From the NCBI GenBank assembly GCA_035610835.1, contig CM069441.1, positions 85,414,677-85,478,676 of the forward strand: a stretch of DNA of 64,000 nucleotides, in the 5' to 3' direction. The stretch is from Ophiura sarsii (lineage: Eukaryota; Echinodermata; Ophiuroidea; Amphilepidida; Ophiuridae). The translations under genes and the position numbers were made by a program. Below, piece by piece: positions 1 through 11,901 of this stretch. Every line of letters starts with the position of its first letter. Position 1 is the stretch's first letter. The notes beneath the pieces are model-generated. The model saw only the letters and a list, made by a program, of their open reading frames with translations, was not told the origin of the DNA and made no database searches.

Positions 1-1140
1 TACTTTGATCATGTCACCTATTTTTGGGAAATGACATCAGCGCACATTCTAGAGAACGTATCGTTGCATCACCATAAGAGTGTCAGCTACGAAACAGAAA
101 GTAATTCGCCCATCACTAGATTACGCGATGACGTCACCTCCCAATTTGAGCTGACTCAAAGTGTAGTATTGACCAATTGTAACGCAAATTTAAGACACAA
201 GTATTCCAAAGCCATTCTTTAATGATTTATTTGGTACTCAATTATCCTACTGTCAACCTCAGCATATCCTTCGAATTGTTGCTATATAGTTTCAAACGAA
301 TACCTCCAATCCATAGTACATCTGTCAAAACAAAACAAAATTGTGGTTAGAGACGGCGTCATATATTCACCTCTGTCATGTCATCTGTCATGCAAATACT
401 ATTAAAATAGTCCATGGGTCATCATGAGCCCGCACAACCCCTGATCATTCGAGAGTGATATCATGTGTTCACGTGACTCATCTAAAATTTGGTAAAGGCC
501 ATTTTTCAAAATGTCCGCCACCGAGGGACCGATATATCGACAGAAGGAATTTTGATAAGGGGCCGTTTTGGAAAATGATCACCACAGGAGAACATCCCAA
601 TAGATTCAATGTTAACGTGGAAAATATCATTCAGGGAAGTGACGACCCTTTTTTATGAAATTTATCAAGCCCTGTTACCTTTTAAACTAATAATAATAAT
701 ACTAATACTAATAACTAATAACTAATACATTAGTACATAAAAGTATACTATTTTTGAAATGAGTCGGGAATCCATTTGTGAAATTCTACTAAAAATAGTG
801 ATTTTTACATTTTTGCCCAAAAATAGCTTTCTTGGCGCCAACATTTTCGGACAACCTAACAAAATCAGTTTTTGGTAAAAAAAAACTGTTTTAGTTTTGA
901 AAATATTAACCAAAAAGTGCCAACAAAGTGAATTTTGAGATAAAATCTTGGGAACAAACTTTTTAATTTGGAACCATGACTCAAACGATGAAGGTCAATG
1001 TGAAACTAAATACAAAATTCTTCAAATTCCAACAGAAATAATTTTATGATATATTATGGATCTCGCATTCCACACACCCTTTGGAGGTTAAACTTCAATT
1101 TGTATTGTACATTTCTTTGACATTTTTGAATTGTATACTG
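1..1140. other. Intergenic, no gene seen
   Basis: The short open frames here have no recognisable domain and no convincing splice signals. A degenerate TAA/ACTAA microsatellite lies at about 683-727. An imperfect inverted pair around 497-575 (AAAGGCCATTTTTC against a nearby reverse copy) hints at an old element. Nothing else is supported. Confidence 0.6.
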
Positions 1141-2170
1141 AACTGCTCAAAAAAAGTTCGGACATTTGTTTTCAATCACAATTTTCTGTAATATTTTCTA
1201 ATTATTCCTATTATGTGTCATATCAATAAAAAGCTGATGTGTTCTTCTTTCCACAGATTCCTCATTCATTTGTAGCAATCACTTGTTTCAGTGCTTAGCC
1301 ACCTGCTTGTGAATGTGGGGAGGTCTCATTCAAACGGTGCCAAATTCATCACTATTTCGTGCTCAAAAGAATGAATTCTTCATTGTAGTGTTACAATAAC
1401 AGCTACACTGTAAAACACTGTTTAAAACCTTTAAACACTTAGGAAAAACCATTTTTTTAAAGTAGGGTACTTGAAGAATCCATGTTGTTAGAAATTGTTA
1501 AACAAACTTTTTGCCGTGTCATAGACATGATAGAAGGGTGCGCTATTGATTTTTGAAGACAAATTAGTGATGATTTTTGCAATCAGATTGAGACCTCACC
1601 ATATTATCAAGCACATGACCGAGCTCTGAAAACAAATTATTGCTACAAATTTGTATTCACTGGAAGGATGGACTCATCAGCTTTTAATTGATATGCAACA
1701 TAATATGAGCATGTCCCAGGGCTCAGCCACGTGATTGATAATATGGGGATGTTTCAATCTGAATGTGCTAAAATCATCACTATTTTGTCCTCAAAAGTAC
1801 CCTGCTTAAATAAGCTTTGTGTATTTAAACATTCGTTTGAGCAGGGTTCCTGAACAACAGCAGCTGTTTAAAAGTTTTAAACAGCGTTTTTTTACACTGC
1901 AGCTCTCAATATAACACTTCATTGAACAGATGACATGGATGACAGAGTTGCACGAAGTAGTGATGTATATTTGGCACATTTTAAATGATACCTCGCCACA
2001 TTTACAAGCAGGTGGCTAAGGACTGAAAATAGGGATTGCTACGAATGAGGTATCGTTTGAAAGGGACACAAACAAACAAACAAACAAATTAATCTTTATT
2101 TCCATATAAAAACACTATATCAAAAAAAATTGGTGATTGAAAACGAATTCCGAACTTTTATTGAGCAGTT
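1141..2170. mobile_element. Fold-back DNA element with Tc1/mariner-like termini
   Basis: The ends are inverted copies. AACTGCTCAAAAAAAGTTCG at 1141 matches the reverse complement of the sequence ending at 2170, and the match runs on through TTTTCAATCAC. Inner segments are also mirrored: the CCACCTGCTTGTGAATGTGG block near 1300 recurs inverted near 2000, and GATGATTTTTGCAATCAGATTGAG near 1570 recurs inverted near 1760. The element is therefore a nested hairpin of about 1.03 kb with no transposase reading frame. A (CAAA)n run lies at about 2078-2098. The terminus CTGCTCA...AAAG resembles non-autonomous mariner elements. No clean TA duplication is visible, so the superfamily is tentative. Confidence 0.7.
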
Positions 2171-2695
2171 TATTATAGCACAAAATGTTTGACTTGTTTG
2201 GGTAATTCCACATTGGGTATACAATCTTAAGATTGATGATTATAGTTGACTACCATATATGCCTGGTAAATGTAAATTGGAAAGTAACTAAATTTACGAA
2301 AAAGGGAATGGCCTGGAAATAGTAAAACAATAGTAATTGTATGCACTATTAATATACGGTATCCTTTCCCTTTTGGGCAAAAATAACGGACATTTAGTTA
2401 GAAATGTGTAAGTGTTGAAGAGGGGAGAATTTGGGCAAAACCTCATACACTTGTAGATAAAGGAGGTCAATTTGGCTTAATTACAGATCCTATGTTAAAA
2501 ACTGTCCTTGAAACAACTTTATCATAGTAGGTATCTCGGATCTCCATTAGTCTATTTGGCCATCACGAGACAGTAGAAGCGTAGAAGCTGCGCCTGTTAT
2601 TAAGTTACGTCACTGTCCAGAGGAAGCCAAATAGAGTATAGAGAGGGTATGCGCAACCTATCCATTATAAACTGAACTACCTTCGCGATACATAC
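2171..2695. other. Non-coding, intron or 3' flank of the ShK exon
   Basis: No domain-bearing frame or repeat was recognised here. If the neighbouring ShK exon is spliced at its apparent donor, this stretch is intron. Confidence 0.4.
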
Positions 2696-2807
2696 CAGCA
2701 CATATGACAAGAGTGCGGACACGTTTCCCTGGCGAATGCCCCGAAGTCTCCATCGGAACAATAATTATGGTATGTGGTGGTACACTTCGGATGTGTATCT
2801 GCACAGT
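2696..2807 (-). CDS. ShK-domain exon (partial gene)
   Basis: The minus-strand translation carries a complete ShK pattern: CADTHPKC, then TTYHNYC, SDGDFGAFARETC, PHSC and HMC. The six cysteines are spaced as in the sea-anemone-toxin-like (ShKT) fold, which is common in secreted metazoan proteins. The acceptor is the CTACAG just above 2807, preceded by a pyrimidine-rich tract. The donor TGCTG/GTATGT is at 2696/2695. The frame can be read further upstream, but that stretch runs into a TTAA element only 37 bp from the acceptor, so the longer frame is not trusted. The exon is in phase 1 at its start and phase 2 at its end. It probably belongs to an extracellular mosaic protein together with the similar exon at 17.0 kb. 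No toxin activity is implied; the domain is widespread in non-toxins. Confidence 0.7.
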
Positions 2808-2843
2808 CTGTAGTTGATGGATAAAGAAAGCGAAATAACTTAA

Positions 2844-3536
2844 AGCAATAATAATATGTCATCTTTTTCAAATTTTTAACACATTTTTTTCTCTCTTATA
2901 ATGAAGTTTGAAAACACTTGCATGGACTCATGAATCGAGGGTTGAGCGCCAGAAGGTCGTAACTCAAAAAATGCTATCATTACAATACATTGTAGCACCC
3001 AACTCATACCTCTGAATTTAGTCAAATTATGAGTGTTTATGAGTTACCGCTTTATGGTCCTAAAATTTGGTAGGTTATATGGATTATCTTGCTACAAAAA
3101 TCTCAATTTGCACAAAAACATCACAGAACTTTACTTAATCGTAATGGAAATCTGCTTCCAATCTAAGGAATTTCTCAACATGTTTGCTTCGATTTTCATC
3201 ATAGGGAATTCCATAGTATTATGTTCAATTGTGTACAGTTGCGATCGTAGCAGGTAATAATACTGTAAACGGCGGCAACTCGGTGTCAAACCATGTAATT
3301 CTATTTACGAACGAAAAAACGGGGGAAATCACTCAGAAATTAAGTCATCGGAGCAGTCCCGACAGTTTATTTCAACGTATTCAAACCGTGATTTGAAGTG
3401 ATTAGGAATCGTATGGCTCTGTAACTTAGAAGATCTTCACGATTTATAGAATGAAATGCAATATGCAAGAAAATCTGCTTTCAAAGTAAAAATCAGGATA
3501 GAGGGAATCACTTGGAAAAGATCGCATAATATGACT
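2844..3536. mobile_element. TTAA-flanked non-autonomous element
   Basis: TTAA stands at 2840-2843 and 3537-3540. The interior matches, in reverse complement, the copy at 32811-33319: both share the CTACGATCGCAAC-type core, GTTTGACACCG and the AATGAAGTTTGA block. The right terminus (AAAGATCGCATAATATGACT) is shared with the palindrome at 30036-30403. TTAA duplication is typical of piggyBac-like transposons. No transposase is encoded. The element sits in the presumed intron directly upstream of the ShK exon. Confidence 0.7.
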
Positions 3537-3751
3537 TTAAGGCACTATATCTTACGAAGCATGTTTTAATACCTTCATGTTTATTTCTTTTGATCTCTTT
3601 TAAATTATATCAAGCGCTCAGCGGCTTTTCGCATTTGGCGTTATGCAAATTTCTCATCATCATTATTATTATCATAAATGTTTACATAAATGACAAATCC
3701 TATTTTCCGTGAGTTCATAGGCCTATCTTTCTTTTTAAATCAATATACGGT

Positions 3752-3955
3752 ACTATGTCAAAGTGAAACTAATCATCCAGATACAATCCACTTTACCACC
3801 GGATCAATTTTCCACTGTAGTCGATATGTGCATTTACTAAAATAATCTTTTCTATTACCAAAAAAGGTTATTTATAATTAACCCTACAATTTAAAATGGA
3901 CCCATCCAAATAAGCTACTCGCCAGATGTTCTCATTGCACGTTTGAAATTTGTGG
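3752..3955 (+). repeat. Dispersed repeat, shared with 20283-20640
   Basis: The segment from CAAAGTGAAACTAA through ATCCAGATACAATCCACTTTACCACCGG and the downstream CAGATGTTCTCATTGCACGTTTGAAAT match the 20.3-kb copy in the same orientation, with scattered substitutions and indels. The class is unknown. Confidence 0.65.
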
Positions 3956-3995
3956 ACACATGGAAAGGCCTGGATACCCTTTCGACACGATAATA

Positions 3996-4461
3996 AACTG
4001 CTCACAAAAAGTATCGAAACACTTAGAAATGATCCAATACATAACGGCTCGAAAGTGTATGCATTAATCGAAGCAAATAACCAAGTGCATAATTTTGTTC
4101 TGCGTATTTTGACACCTCGATCGTTGAGATACGATGTTGCGGAGCGGAGTTATTGTCATTTCAATGATCGTGGGTCCAGTTTCAAAAGTGACACTCATCC
4201 CTATTAAAAAGCACGAATCTGATCATTCTAAACAGTAATGCAAAACTCTTTCTATAGGATGATTGTCACTTTTGAAACTGGACCCACGACCATTGAAATG
4301 ACAATAACTCCGCTCCTCAACATCGTATCTTATCGATCGAGGTGTCAAAATACGCAGAACAAAATTATGCACTTGGTGATTTGCTTTGATTAATGCATAT
4401 CCTTTCGAGCCGTTATATATTGGATCATTTCTAAGTGTTTCGATACTTTTTGTGAGCAGTA
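3996..4461. mobile_element. Hairpin MITE, Tc1/mariner-like ends
   Basis: ACTGCTCACAAAAAGTATCG at 3997 is mirrored at the right end (CGATACTTTTTGTGAGCAGT, ending 4460). The inverted arms are about 200 bp each (3997-4200 and 4258-4460) at high identity, with a spacer of about 55 bp. An 85-codon open frame within the left arm (3950-4207) is a by-product of the element. The flanks (AA on the left, AT on the right) do not give a clean TA duplication. Confidence 0.75.
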
Positions 4462-4607
4462 TACTTTATTTGCATGGCTTAGGAAAGAAGTGGAAACCTT
4501 TAGAATTACGCTTCATCTGGGTGCCCCTTCAACACAAACAATCCACATCCCACATCTCTCGATCTTTCTGTCTCTGGACCAACCCACCAGGGGCACCCAA
4601 CGCCCAT

Positions 4608-4608
<1 letters not shown>

Positions 4609-4639
<31 letters not shown>
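4609..4639. repeat. (TAA)n microsatellite, LINE/SINE tail
   Basis: About ten TAA units sit at the 3' side of the minus-strand LINE remnant. They follow a GCGCC...GGCGC hairpin, the usual end structure of L2/CR1-type elements and their SINEs. Confidence 0.85.
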
Positions 4640-4642
<3 letters not shown>

Positions 4643-5050
4643 ATTTATAAAGCGCCTTTTACAAAGTAGACAAGGCGCTGAAGAAAGGGAAAGGAGAAGG
4701 ACTAGGAGCAAGGAAAAAGATGAGACTTGTTGAGGTGACCCTTGAACACACTCAAACTACCAAGACCACGAATATTGATCGGAAACTCGTTCCAAAGGCG
4801 AGGCCCTGCCACAGAGAAGGCACGGTCACCAGCATGTTTTTTTTGGACCGAGGGACCTCAAAGGTAATAGCCAAGTCAGAACGTAACGTGTAATTTGTCT
4901 TTAGAGTACGAGGTTGAAAATATGAAAACAGATAATCAGGAGATTTGAAATGCCAGGCCTTGAAAGTCTGAAGCAGGACTTTGAATTGAAATCTTTGAGC
5001 GATTGGTAACCAGTGAAGAGAACGGAGGAGAGGAGAAGCGTGGGCACGCC
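4640..5050 (-). pseudogene. LINE reverse-transcriptase C-terminal remnant
   Basis: The minus-strand frame reads LHWLPIAQRFQFKVLL, then a frame rich in YLFSYFQPRTLKTNY, and later RSKKNMLVTVPSLWQGLAF. This matches the conserved tail downstream of the reverse-transcriptase palm in L2/CR1/Rex-type non-LTR retrotransposons (ELHWLP-R--YK-LLLTFKA, then P-R-LRS, then G-R-FS--AP-LWN-LP). The 3' UTR contains a GCGCCTT...AAGGCGC hairpin at about 4652-4680 followed by the TAA tail. The 5' side is cut at about 5050, where an unrelated GC-rich repeat begins. The element is 5'-truncated and cannot move. Confidence 0.8.
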
Positions 5051-5560
5051 TAGGCCTAGGCGGGTACGCATCCGCGTCCAAAAAAACCGTCGAAAAGGGT
5101 CCAGATTTGACCACACGACGTCGTCGACGTCTTTCTGAAAAAGGGGTACTTTTTAGGGTGCATCGCACTTTAGGGTATCAATTACAGCATCGAGGTATCG
5201 ACGTTTAGGGGTAGGCCTACTAATTGTTGTACATTATGCGTGACTTTTCAATAAACATGCAAAATGTTGAAACAAAATCTTCAATATTTCCCTACTTTAT
5301 TGTATATCCCCGGTATATCAAAAAAGTTGCCAATTTTTCAAGCCTTCCCTGAATTAAGATTATTTTGAGCATTATTACGCCATTTAGGGGTGCATTATTG
5401 AGTGTTGGTAACGCCGTTTAGGGTAGGGTTTGTATGTGTTACGCCATTTAGGGGTATCAAAATAGTGTTCTGGTTTACGCCATTTAGGGTCCATTTCAGA
5501 GGTGCTTGGACGCGCATGTGTACCCGCTTGGTATGTTCACTGAACCCCCGGGCGCCTAGG
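5040..5560. repeat. Degenerate tandem repeat in an inverted-end element
   Basis: The phrase ACGCCATTTAGGGGT and variants recur at roughly 5160, 5205, 5378, 5411, 5440 and 5475. The outer parts are inverted: CCTAGGCGGGTACGCATCCGCGTCC near 5057 mirrors GGACGCGCATGTGTACCCGC near 5508. This looks like an old DNA element inserted in or next to the LINE tail. The class is unknown. Confidence 0.55.
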
Positions 5561-5754
5561 TTTCCTGAAAATGAGACTCATACTTCCTCATCCTGCGCAC
5601 ATCCATGACCATGCACACCCTTGGTCAAGGGCACTCTGACTCAAGGTTACGCCAATGTTAATTCCCTCTAATTGAGATGGAACTAATTAGTTATGTCTCA
5701 CAAGTGTAATATACTGATACCGCAATCCGATATCGAGCAAGTAAGTGTGCTTGT

Positions 5755-5990
5755 AAACAGTAACTATAGTTTGATCAGCTCCAAATTGGCAAGCGAATAA
5801 TTACAGTAGGGTACAGGCGCAAATAAACGCAACAAGCGCACTATGCGGCAAATGCGTAACGCATGCATTTGGCCAAAATCGCCTGCGTAAAGCAAAAACC
5901 TCGCGCGTTCGCTCGAAAAAACCGCATATTTCTCGCCAATTAGGAGCTGATTGAACTATAATAGAAATTACCTATACCACTGTTTACACT
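5755..5990. repeat. Imperfect inverted repeat (old MITE?)
   Basis: TAAACAGTAACTATAGTTTGATCAGCTCC and the following AATTGGC at 5755-5795 are mirrored at 5935-5990. The loop is rich in CpG and GCGCA words. Small indels in the arms point to age. Confidence 0.5.
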
Positions 5991-7612
5991 GTTTCCGTTA
6001 CGTTTATTCAACAGTGCGTCTTCATCTTCAGTAAATGCGCCACCTACTATAATAGATAAAGTATTGAAACAAACCCTCGTTAGATGAAGTGAAGTAAAGA
6101 GTTTTACTAAGATTGCTGTCTGACTAGTTTTACACTATCATGGTTACAATAGGATTAGTTCTAACCCCTCAGAACCACATTGTTACGAGAGAGTAAAAGT
6201 GTCCATAATCGTGTCCTTTGGGTTTTTGTTAGAGCATTATTTGGGACTGCCCACTGCCCAATGGTGTAAAGGTAGGTGCCTCTTTCCTGCAAACAAGTGT
6301 CTTTCCTACAAGGAGTCATTTACGTGGGCTGCCCTATCATTTCCACTAAAATCAGAGAATGTTTCTGTGAAAAGCTTTTTAAAAGTACATTACCGCTTGT
6401 CAACTACGAATTGTGGCTAAAGCCTTTCGATGGACTTTTCGATCTTTTTGCCAATGGAGAAAAGTCCTTATAATAATGTTTATACAGATTGGTCTTGCGT
6501 CTTGTATGCAATGTAACCTCCGGTTAGACAGATTGTGGTCTCAGAATGCGTTAACAAACCAAAAATATATATTTACAGATGTATTTTTCCATTTAAAACA
6601 ACAATTAAAAAACGGTTTCCTTATTTGTCTTAGATTTTCTTTATTTGCGAGGTCTTTTTAATTACATGGCTAAATAGTTATAGTTATAAAGGACCAATTG
6701 GGGTCTCTCTGTGTGTGTGTACATTGTATAGCCAGGATTGACGGGGCTATCTATCGCACAGTGCAAATGCGTTTGGTCGTTTGGGGGCACATCCTTCCTC
6801 AGACTCACCCCTGTTCGAGTTTTTACACCATCTATACTTAAATCAAGAATATATCAGTATAATATGCTCAACTTATTTCGTGCATTGAGATCAAAATATT
6901 TAGTGGAAATGAAGAGGTGACTTTTCGATAACATTTTGGTCAAAAGTATACCGACCAGATCGCACCAAATGAATTCGAAAATTGAAATTTTGTCTATTTC
7001 TGAGGGGGTCACATCAACCCTCAGACACCACCCTGTCCGAGCTATTGCATAGCTCGGAGGACGGTGCTGCGCACCGCTTGGATGGTACCTGCGCAATTTT
7101 GCCCCCCCCCCCCTACAACTAGGCTAGATCCGCGCTTGCCTTTCAATACCTGTTACCCATTCATCCAGATTATCAGATACCTGACTGGTTCAGATAGCAC
7201 ACAGTGGATCATTCAAATCAATGGTATCCCATAAGGAACCAATTCTAGTGCAACTTTTTTGTCGCTATCGTGGTATTATTGTCTTACCTTCGAGCCGCAT
7301 AGAATTGCAAGCAACGGCGAGAAACACCAAACCGAATACAATGGCCGCTCTCATTCTGTTCATAAAGTATAAGGTTCAGAAATATGTATTAACTTTGTGG
7401 TGATCTACGTGGTTGAAATCGTTGATTAACCGAGCGGAACATAATTTAATAACATGAAATCACTGCTAAACAACATTCACTTAAAGTCGACTGATATATC
7501 CATGATTTATTTGATACACTCTGAGATAATTAACGTGAGATTATTTCACTCACTCCGTTATCACAAACTTAGATGTTGCATTTTTATACACAAACACTGT
7601 AATTGCAGTTAA
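5991..7612. other. Intergenic, no gene recognised
   Basis: Several overlapping open frames of 60-80 codons between 6199 and 7403 have no domain, codon bias or splice signals I can defend. A poly-C run lies at 7102-7112 and a short GT run near 6707-6720. Confidence 0.5.
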
Positions 7613-7865
7613 AGGTGGCTGTTCTGATTTGCTGGCCCGAAATCTCAACTTGATGTTTTCTATTACATGGAAGGTCACCCTTAAATTTGTCACATTCCAA
7701 CATTTGAGTTGCATAACTCCGATGGTTCTTATTTCAGAAACACAAGGTCACAAAAAGTTTGCCCATTGAGTAGCATACAGACTGGCTGGTGGTTAACCAC
7801 CTTTGGCAGTAATTCACCACACCTTAGCCTATAATTTCTAAATGGAACATATCTGGCCCCTAAGG
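7613..7865 (-). mobile_element. TTAA-family element fragment
   Basis: TTAA at 7609-7612 precedes AGGTGGCTGTTCTGATT. The body is the reverse complement of 45505-45751 and is related to 23839-24195: shared words include CATGGAAGGTCA, TGCATAACTCC, GGTTCTTATTT and CCCATTGAGTA. The opposite end is not clear. A GGGGCCAGAATTGTTCCATT echo at about 8429 may be its displaced continuation. Confidence 0.65.
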
Positions 7866-8243
7866 TTTTACAGACATAATGAGAAAAATATGGGGATTAT
7901 TCTGATATTAAAATACATCTTGATGTGAAAAAAAAATGCATAGCCAAAAATAAGGTGATCGGAACATACACCAGTAGCAATCATTATTATCTTGGTAATA
8001 ATACCAGCTAATGACAAAAGCATGTGTGTTTATTTGTAAACAGTTCCACGAAACCGTGGAACAGTGTTACGATTATGATAGAAATCTCTCCCCTGATAAT
8101 TCGTAGTATAAAGGGTTGCCTTTTTTTGAAAGGGTGTAGATCATGAATAGGTTGAAAGACGACCCTACAGTTTGACTCCCCCTTCCATACGTGACATCCG
8201 ATGACGGTGTTGAGTTAAGATACAATTGTCACGTTTTGCCTTA
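7866..8243. other. No gene seen
   Basis: AT-rich sequence between two elements, containing a short CCACGAAACCGTGG hairpin near 8045. There are no supported features. Confidence 0.4.
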
Positions 8244-8760
8244 GGGAAGACATCAAAACTCAACCACCCGTTGACCGCCGGTTACGTTCGGTTCCGCCAG
8301 GTTCTTTCAGGTCAAATGTTTTACTGGTATATGAATATTCACGCATGCAACACTGAACAACCGCCGGTTGACTAAATGCCGTAACCGGACCAATTTACAC
8401 TATCAATCTGTTACTTTGCGGTCATAATAGGGGCCAGAATTGTTCCATTTATAAATCATAGACTTTCGGTATTGATTTTAAAAAGTTAATTGAGCTATAA
8501 ACAAATTGAAAAAGCCAACCCCAGCGAAAATCAATAGCTGTATTGGTACTGGTTGTCAACTGAGACTTGAGAACCCATTACTTCAAGATTTTATTGCTCA
8601 CGCGTGTGACGAGGCACTATCAACCGGTCGTGTTCACCATAGTGTAACTATATTGACCTCATTATGTGTGTATATTATGAAAGACAACACGTTTTGTGAG
8701 AACCGGGCGGAACCGGCCGTAACCGGCGGTTGCCTGGCGGTCGAGTTTTGACGTGATCCC
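8244..8760. mobile_element. PIF/Harbinger-like MITE, TSD TTA
   Basis: The terminal inverted repeats open GGGAAGACATCAAAACTC on the left and close GAGTTTTGACGTGATCCC on the right. Directly inside is an inverted GC-rich block made of GACCGCCGGTTACG and GGCGGAACCG words. TTA is present at 8241-8243 and 8761-8763. A 3-bp TWA duplication is the mark of PIF/Harbinger transposition. The element is 517 bp, has no transposase, and has an 81-codon frame inside that is probably incidental. Confidence 0.8.
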
Positions 8761-8763
8761 TTA

Positions 8764-10039
8764 ACGCATATGCACAGTGTGTATTTATCCACCTGCAAAA
8801 CCACAATTGACTCACAATCATCGCGTTTTATTTTCAAATTGTCAAGAATACATGTGTGGATCAAACCACTCAAAAATCATTTTGAATTTCTTAGCAATAA
8901 GGTTACTCGAGAGCAGGGAGTCTGATTTATCGTCTGGTGAATAGGCTTTTGAAGGCCCAAACTTGAATATCTTAGACTCTGGAATAGAACACTGGATTGG
9001 TCTGTCTTGATAAGTGATGCCTGAAATAATGGTGGATACATTAATAAATCAAATAATGTAAAATATTTACATAACTCAGAATAATAATTCACAATCTCCA
9101 ATGGTAGCGTCTCATTTCGGTGACTCTCATCATTAAGGTATCGCCCATATTTCCTCGCCACATCCTCTCTGTTGAATCGTCATTTACGCTGAATAGATTT
9201 TCCCTATGTTTTAAGTTTCATCGTGTTCAATGACACCTCTATTATAGCCCCCTCAGCGTTGGAAAAAGTACTTATAACACCGCTATGTTGTGGTGTAGTA
9301 ATGTTAGCCTTAAAGGTTATTACAACGAAATCTGAGATTTGACACCGAGACAGTAGAATTTCGATAATTGATCGGCTATTTTCGAAGCACTCTACTAGGA
9401 GAAATGTAGAAATTGCTGAGTTATAATCTATGCATTGTTTTGGACGGCCGGAGCCGCGAGCTCAAGGCTCCGTACGTCCAGGAAAAGTGAGCTTACCTTT
9501 CCTGGTACGTCTTATCGGTAATTCAAAAATATACTAATCTCCAATTATAATTCTGATCTGCCCGGCTCGCGACTTGCGGAAGCTATATACCGTATACCAC
9601 TTGGGAGAGAGCCGGCCCTTCTGAAAAAGAACCAGCTCTTCCGAGCGAAAGAGCCGAAAGAGCCAAAGCACAACCTGCGCGTGACTGAAATTAAAATGAT
9701 CCTCAGCATTTTCTATGAAGTATGTGAAACAGAAATTTTGGAAACCACCATGAACATCGACAGATTAAGGAAAATGAGACCGATTGTACTTTCGTAAGCG
9801 AAGATAATTCTGAACTTAAACAGTTTCAAAACAACACCAAAATGTATCAAAAATACAACAAGAATTACAGATTATGTTCAGATCGACTTTCTCCCTCTAT
9901 AGTACGAATGAATTTGCTACGAATGTCATATATTAAACATCCTTAAATCCGGGAGTGTCGCCTGACGAATTTGAATTATCTATGAACAGCAATGTATAGA
10001 ATGTATGTATTTACACGTAAAGCAGAAGGCCTGCTTATA
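8764..10039. other. Intergenic with small hairpins
   Basis: No coding domain was found. Local inverted words occur at 9442-9515 (ACGTACC/GGACGT words with CTTTCCTGG and CCAGGAAAAG). A purine-rich stretch of repeated GAGCCGAAAGAGCC-type words lies at 9605-9667. Confidence 0.45.
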
Positions 10040-10644
10040 ATACACACAAATATGTAAGTTCCCCCTAGCATATACTAGAAATTTTCCAAAAACATTTGAT
10101 GGATTTAAATGATTTTCAGCTAGAAAATGCACCCAATTGTTAGGCACAATTTGATCCCAAATTTGTTGGCCTTGAGACAATTCAACGATAAGAAAATGTG
10201 CCATTTACCAATGTTTATACAGATAAAAAAGCGGCACTAAATCTCACTGGCTATGGCTGGTTTTGTCCATAAATTATCAAACATTTTCTTGGTAGATTTT
10301 CGTGCACAGACATGGGAATCTACCAAACAATAAATGTGTGGCATAATTTCAAGAAAATCAATGAGAGCAGATCATAATCTTTTGCACCAAGACACGGTGG
10401 CATTTATTGTCTAAAATGTTTGTTAATTTTATGGACAAAACCAGCCATGTGAGATTCTGTATAAAAATTGGTAAATGGCACAATTTGTTATCGTTGCATT
10501 GTCTCAAGGCCAACAAATTTGGTATCAAAATGTGCCTAACAATTGGGTGCATCTTTTTAGCTGAAAATCATTTAAATCCATCAAATATGTTTGCAAATAT
10601 TCTAGTATATGCTAGGGGGAACTTACATATTTTGTTGGGTGTAT
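10040..10644. mobile_element. Fold-back element, about 0.6 kb
   Basis: The left arm (10040-10265) and right arm (10425-10644) are inverted copies. ACTTACATATTT, CCCCCTAGCATATACTAG, GATGGATTTAAATGATTTTCAGCT and CAATTGTTAGGCACA all recur in reverse complement. The central spacer is about 160 bp. Small indels separate the arms. No TSD or protein is visible. Confidence 0.7.
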
Positions 10645-11039
10645 ATTACCAGAAATAAACACACATAGTATGATATTCGGTAATGAAATTATGAAGAATG
10701 ATGAGCAACACTTATATAATCCATTATTGGCTACCATGGTTGGTGATATCTGGCAATTCATGTAGGCCTGCTCAGTAAACAATAAGGTCAACTGTTTTGG
10801 TTCCATGATTTGCAGAGTGCATAAATATGACGCACTGCAATTCCAAACATCAATGAATAATCATAATGTTTTGGTTATTTCACATTATAAATAATCACCA
10901 TCAAGATTCTTAAGAATTGAGCAATTTGATACTGTAATTGAATCTGTTGACGCCAAAATCGTATTAGACGGAAATCCATTTCCGTCACAATAATCATAAA
11001 CTCCTTTTCGTACTGAAAACGACTTATACGCATCTATCT

Positions 11040-11378
11040 GAAAGTTGATATTTTGTTGAACAAATCCAATAAATGTACTCACATTTAGACGGTTTCGTCA
11101 ACCAGTTCGGTTGACTTCTTCAGTAATAATGGTTTGATCCACTACTTCTTTTTCCCGCGAGAGATGATCTTCTCGTTCCCAGGATGCAAAGTTGTTGTGA
11201 TGAGTGGATCAAACACGTGACTCAGAGAATAAATGCCCTCGTCGCGGTTGAGTATGTTAGGCCCCTGTCGTCGTATCCAAATTGCTTCTCGTATCCATCG
11301 TTTCTGCTTATCAGTGTCTTTGTCGAGGATTTTTGCCCCTGTCCAGTTTATGGTGTGGTTTTCCTGTGCGATGTGGTA
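11040..11378 (-). repeat. Left inverted arm of the Penelope-like copy
   Basis: This is the reverse complement of 11647-11985. It carries the end of the endonuclease frame on the minus strand and the 3' UTR. Identity breaks at about 11379, just past the GATGTGGT word shared by both arms, which marks the inversion junction. Confidence 0.85.
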
Positions 11379-11379
11379 C

Positions 11380-11883
11380 AACATCCAAACTGCCATGAAG
11401 CCTTACAACACCCTCAAAAGTCTACTTGTCCATCCCAAAGACAAACGCGAGCTGGCAAAGACAACAGACTGTGTTTACCAAATACCATGTCAATCCTGCG
11501 ATAAGGTCTACGTTGGAGAAACGGGACGTCTTTTTGGCACCAGATTAAACGAACATAAAAAGGACGCCAACAAAGTCAGTGACAGAAAATTCACACGATC
11601 CAACAGAAAAGAGTCAGCAACTGAACAACACAAATCAGCAGTGACTGACCACATCGCACAGGAAAACCACACCATAAACTGGACAGGGGCAAAAATCCTC
11701 GACAAAGACACTGATAAGCAGAAACGATGGATACGAGAAGCAATTTGGATACGACGACAGGGGCCTAACATACTCAACCGCGACGAGGGCATTTATTCTC
11801 TGAGTCACGTGTTTGATCCACTCATCACAACAACTTTGCATCCTGGGAACGAGAAGATCATCTCTCGCGGGAAAAAGAAGTAG
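11380..11883 (+). pseudogene. GIY-YIG-type endonuclease domain of Penelope-like element (5'-truncated)
   Basis: The frame reads through without stops to TAG at 11883. It contains CVYQIPCQSC (zinc-knuckle-like cysteines), then DKVYVGETGRLFGTRLNEHK, the counterpart of the GIY-YIG core with its Y-V-G-E-T-G-R and R/H residues. Downstream come HIAQENHTINW and the C-terminal RWIREAIWIRRQGPNILNRD. This order is that of the C-terminal endonuclease of Penelope-like retrotransposons, which nicks target DNA for reverse transcription. The reverse transcriptase that should precede it is absent, so the copy is dead. The open frame can be read upstream to 11233 only because the inverted arm happens to be open, so that extension is not genuine element sequence. 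Confidence 0.85.
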
Positions 11884-11901
11884 TGGATCAAACCATTATT
11901 A

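Noticed and set aside
3950..4207. 85-codon plus frame
   Set aside because: Falls inside the left arm of a hairpin MITE; the mirrored arm has the same bases.
11142..11396. Minus-strand protein frame resembling the endonuclease tail
   Set aside because: It is the inverted arm of the Penelope-like copy, not a second gene. Two further minus frames at 11508-11841 are shadows of the forward domain.
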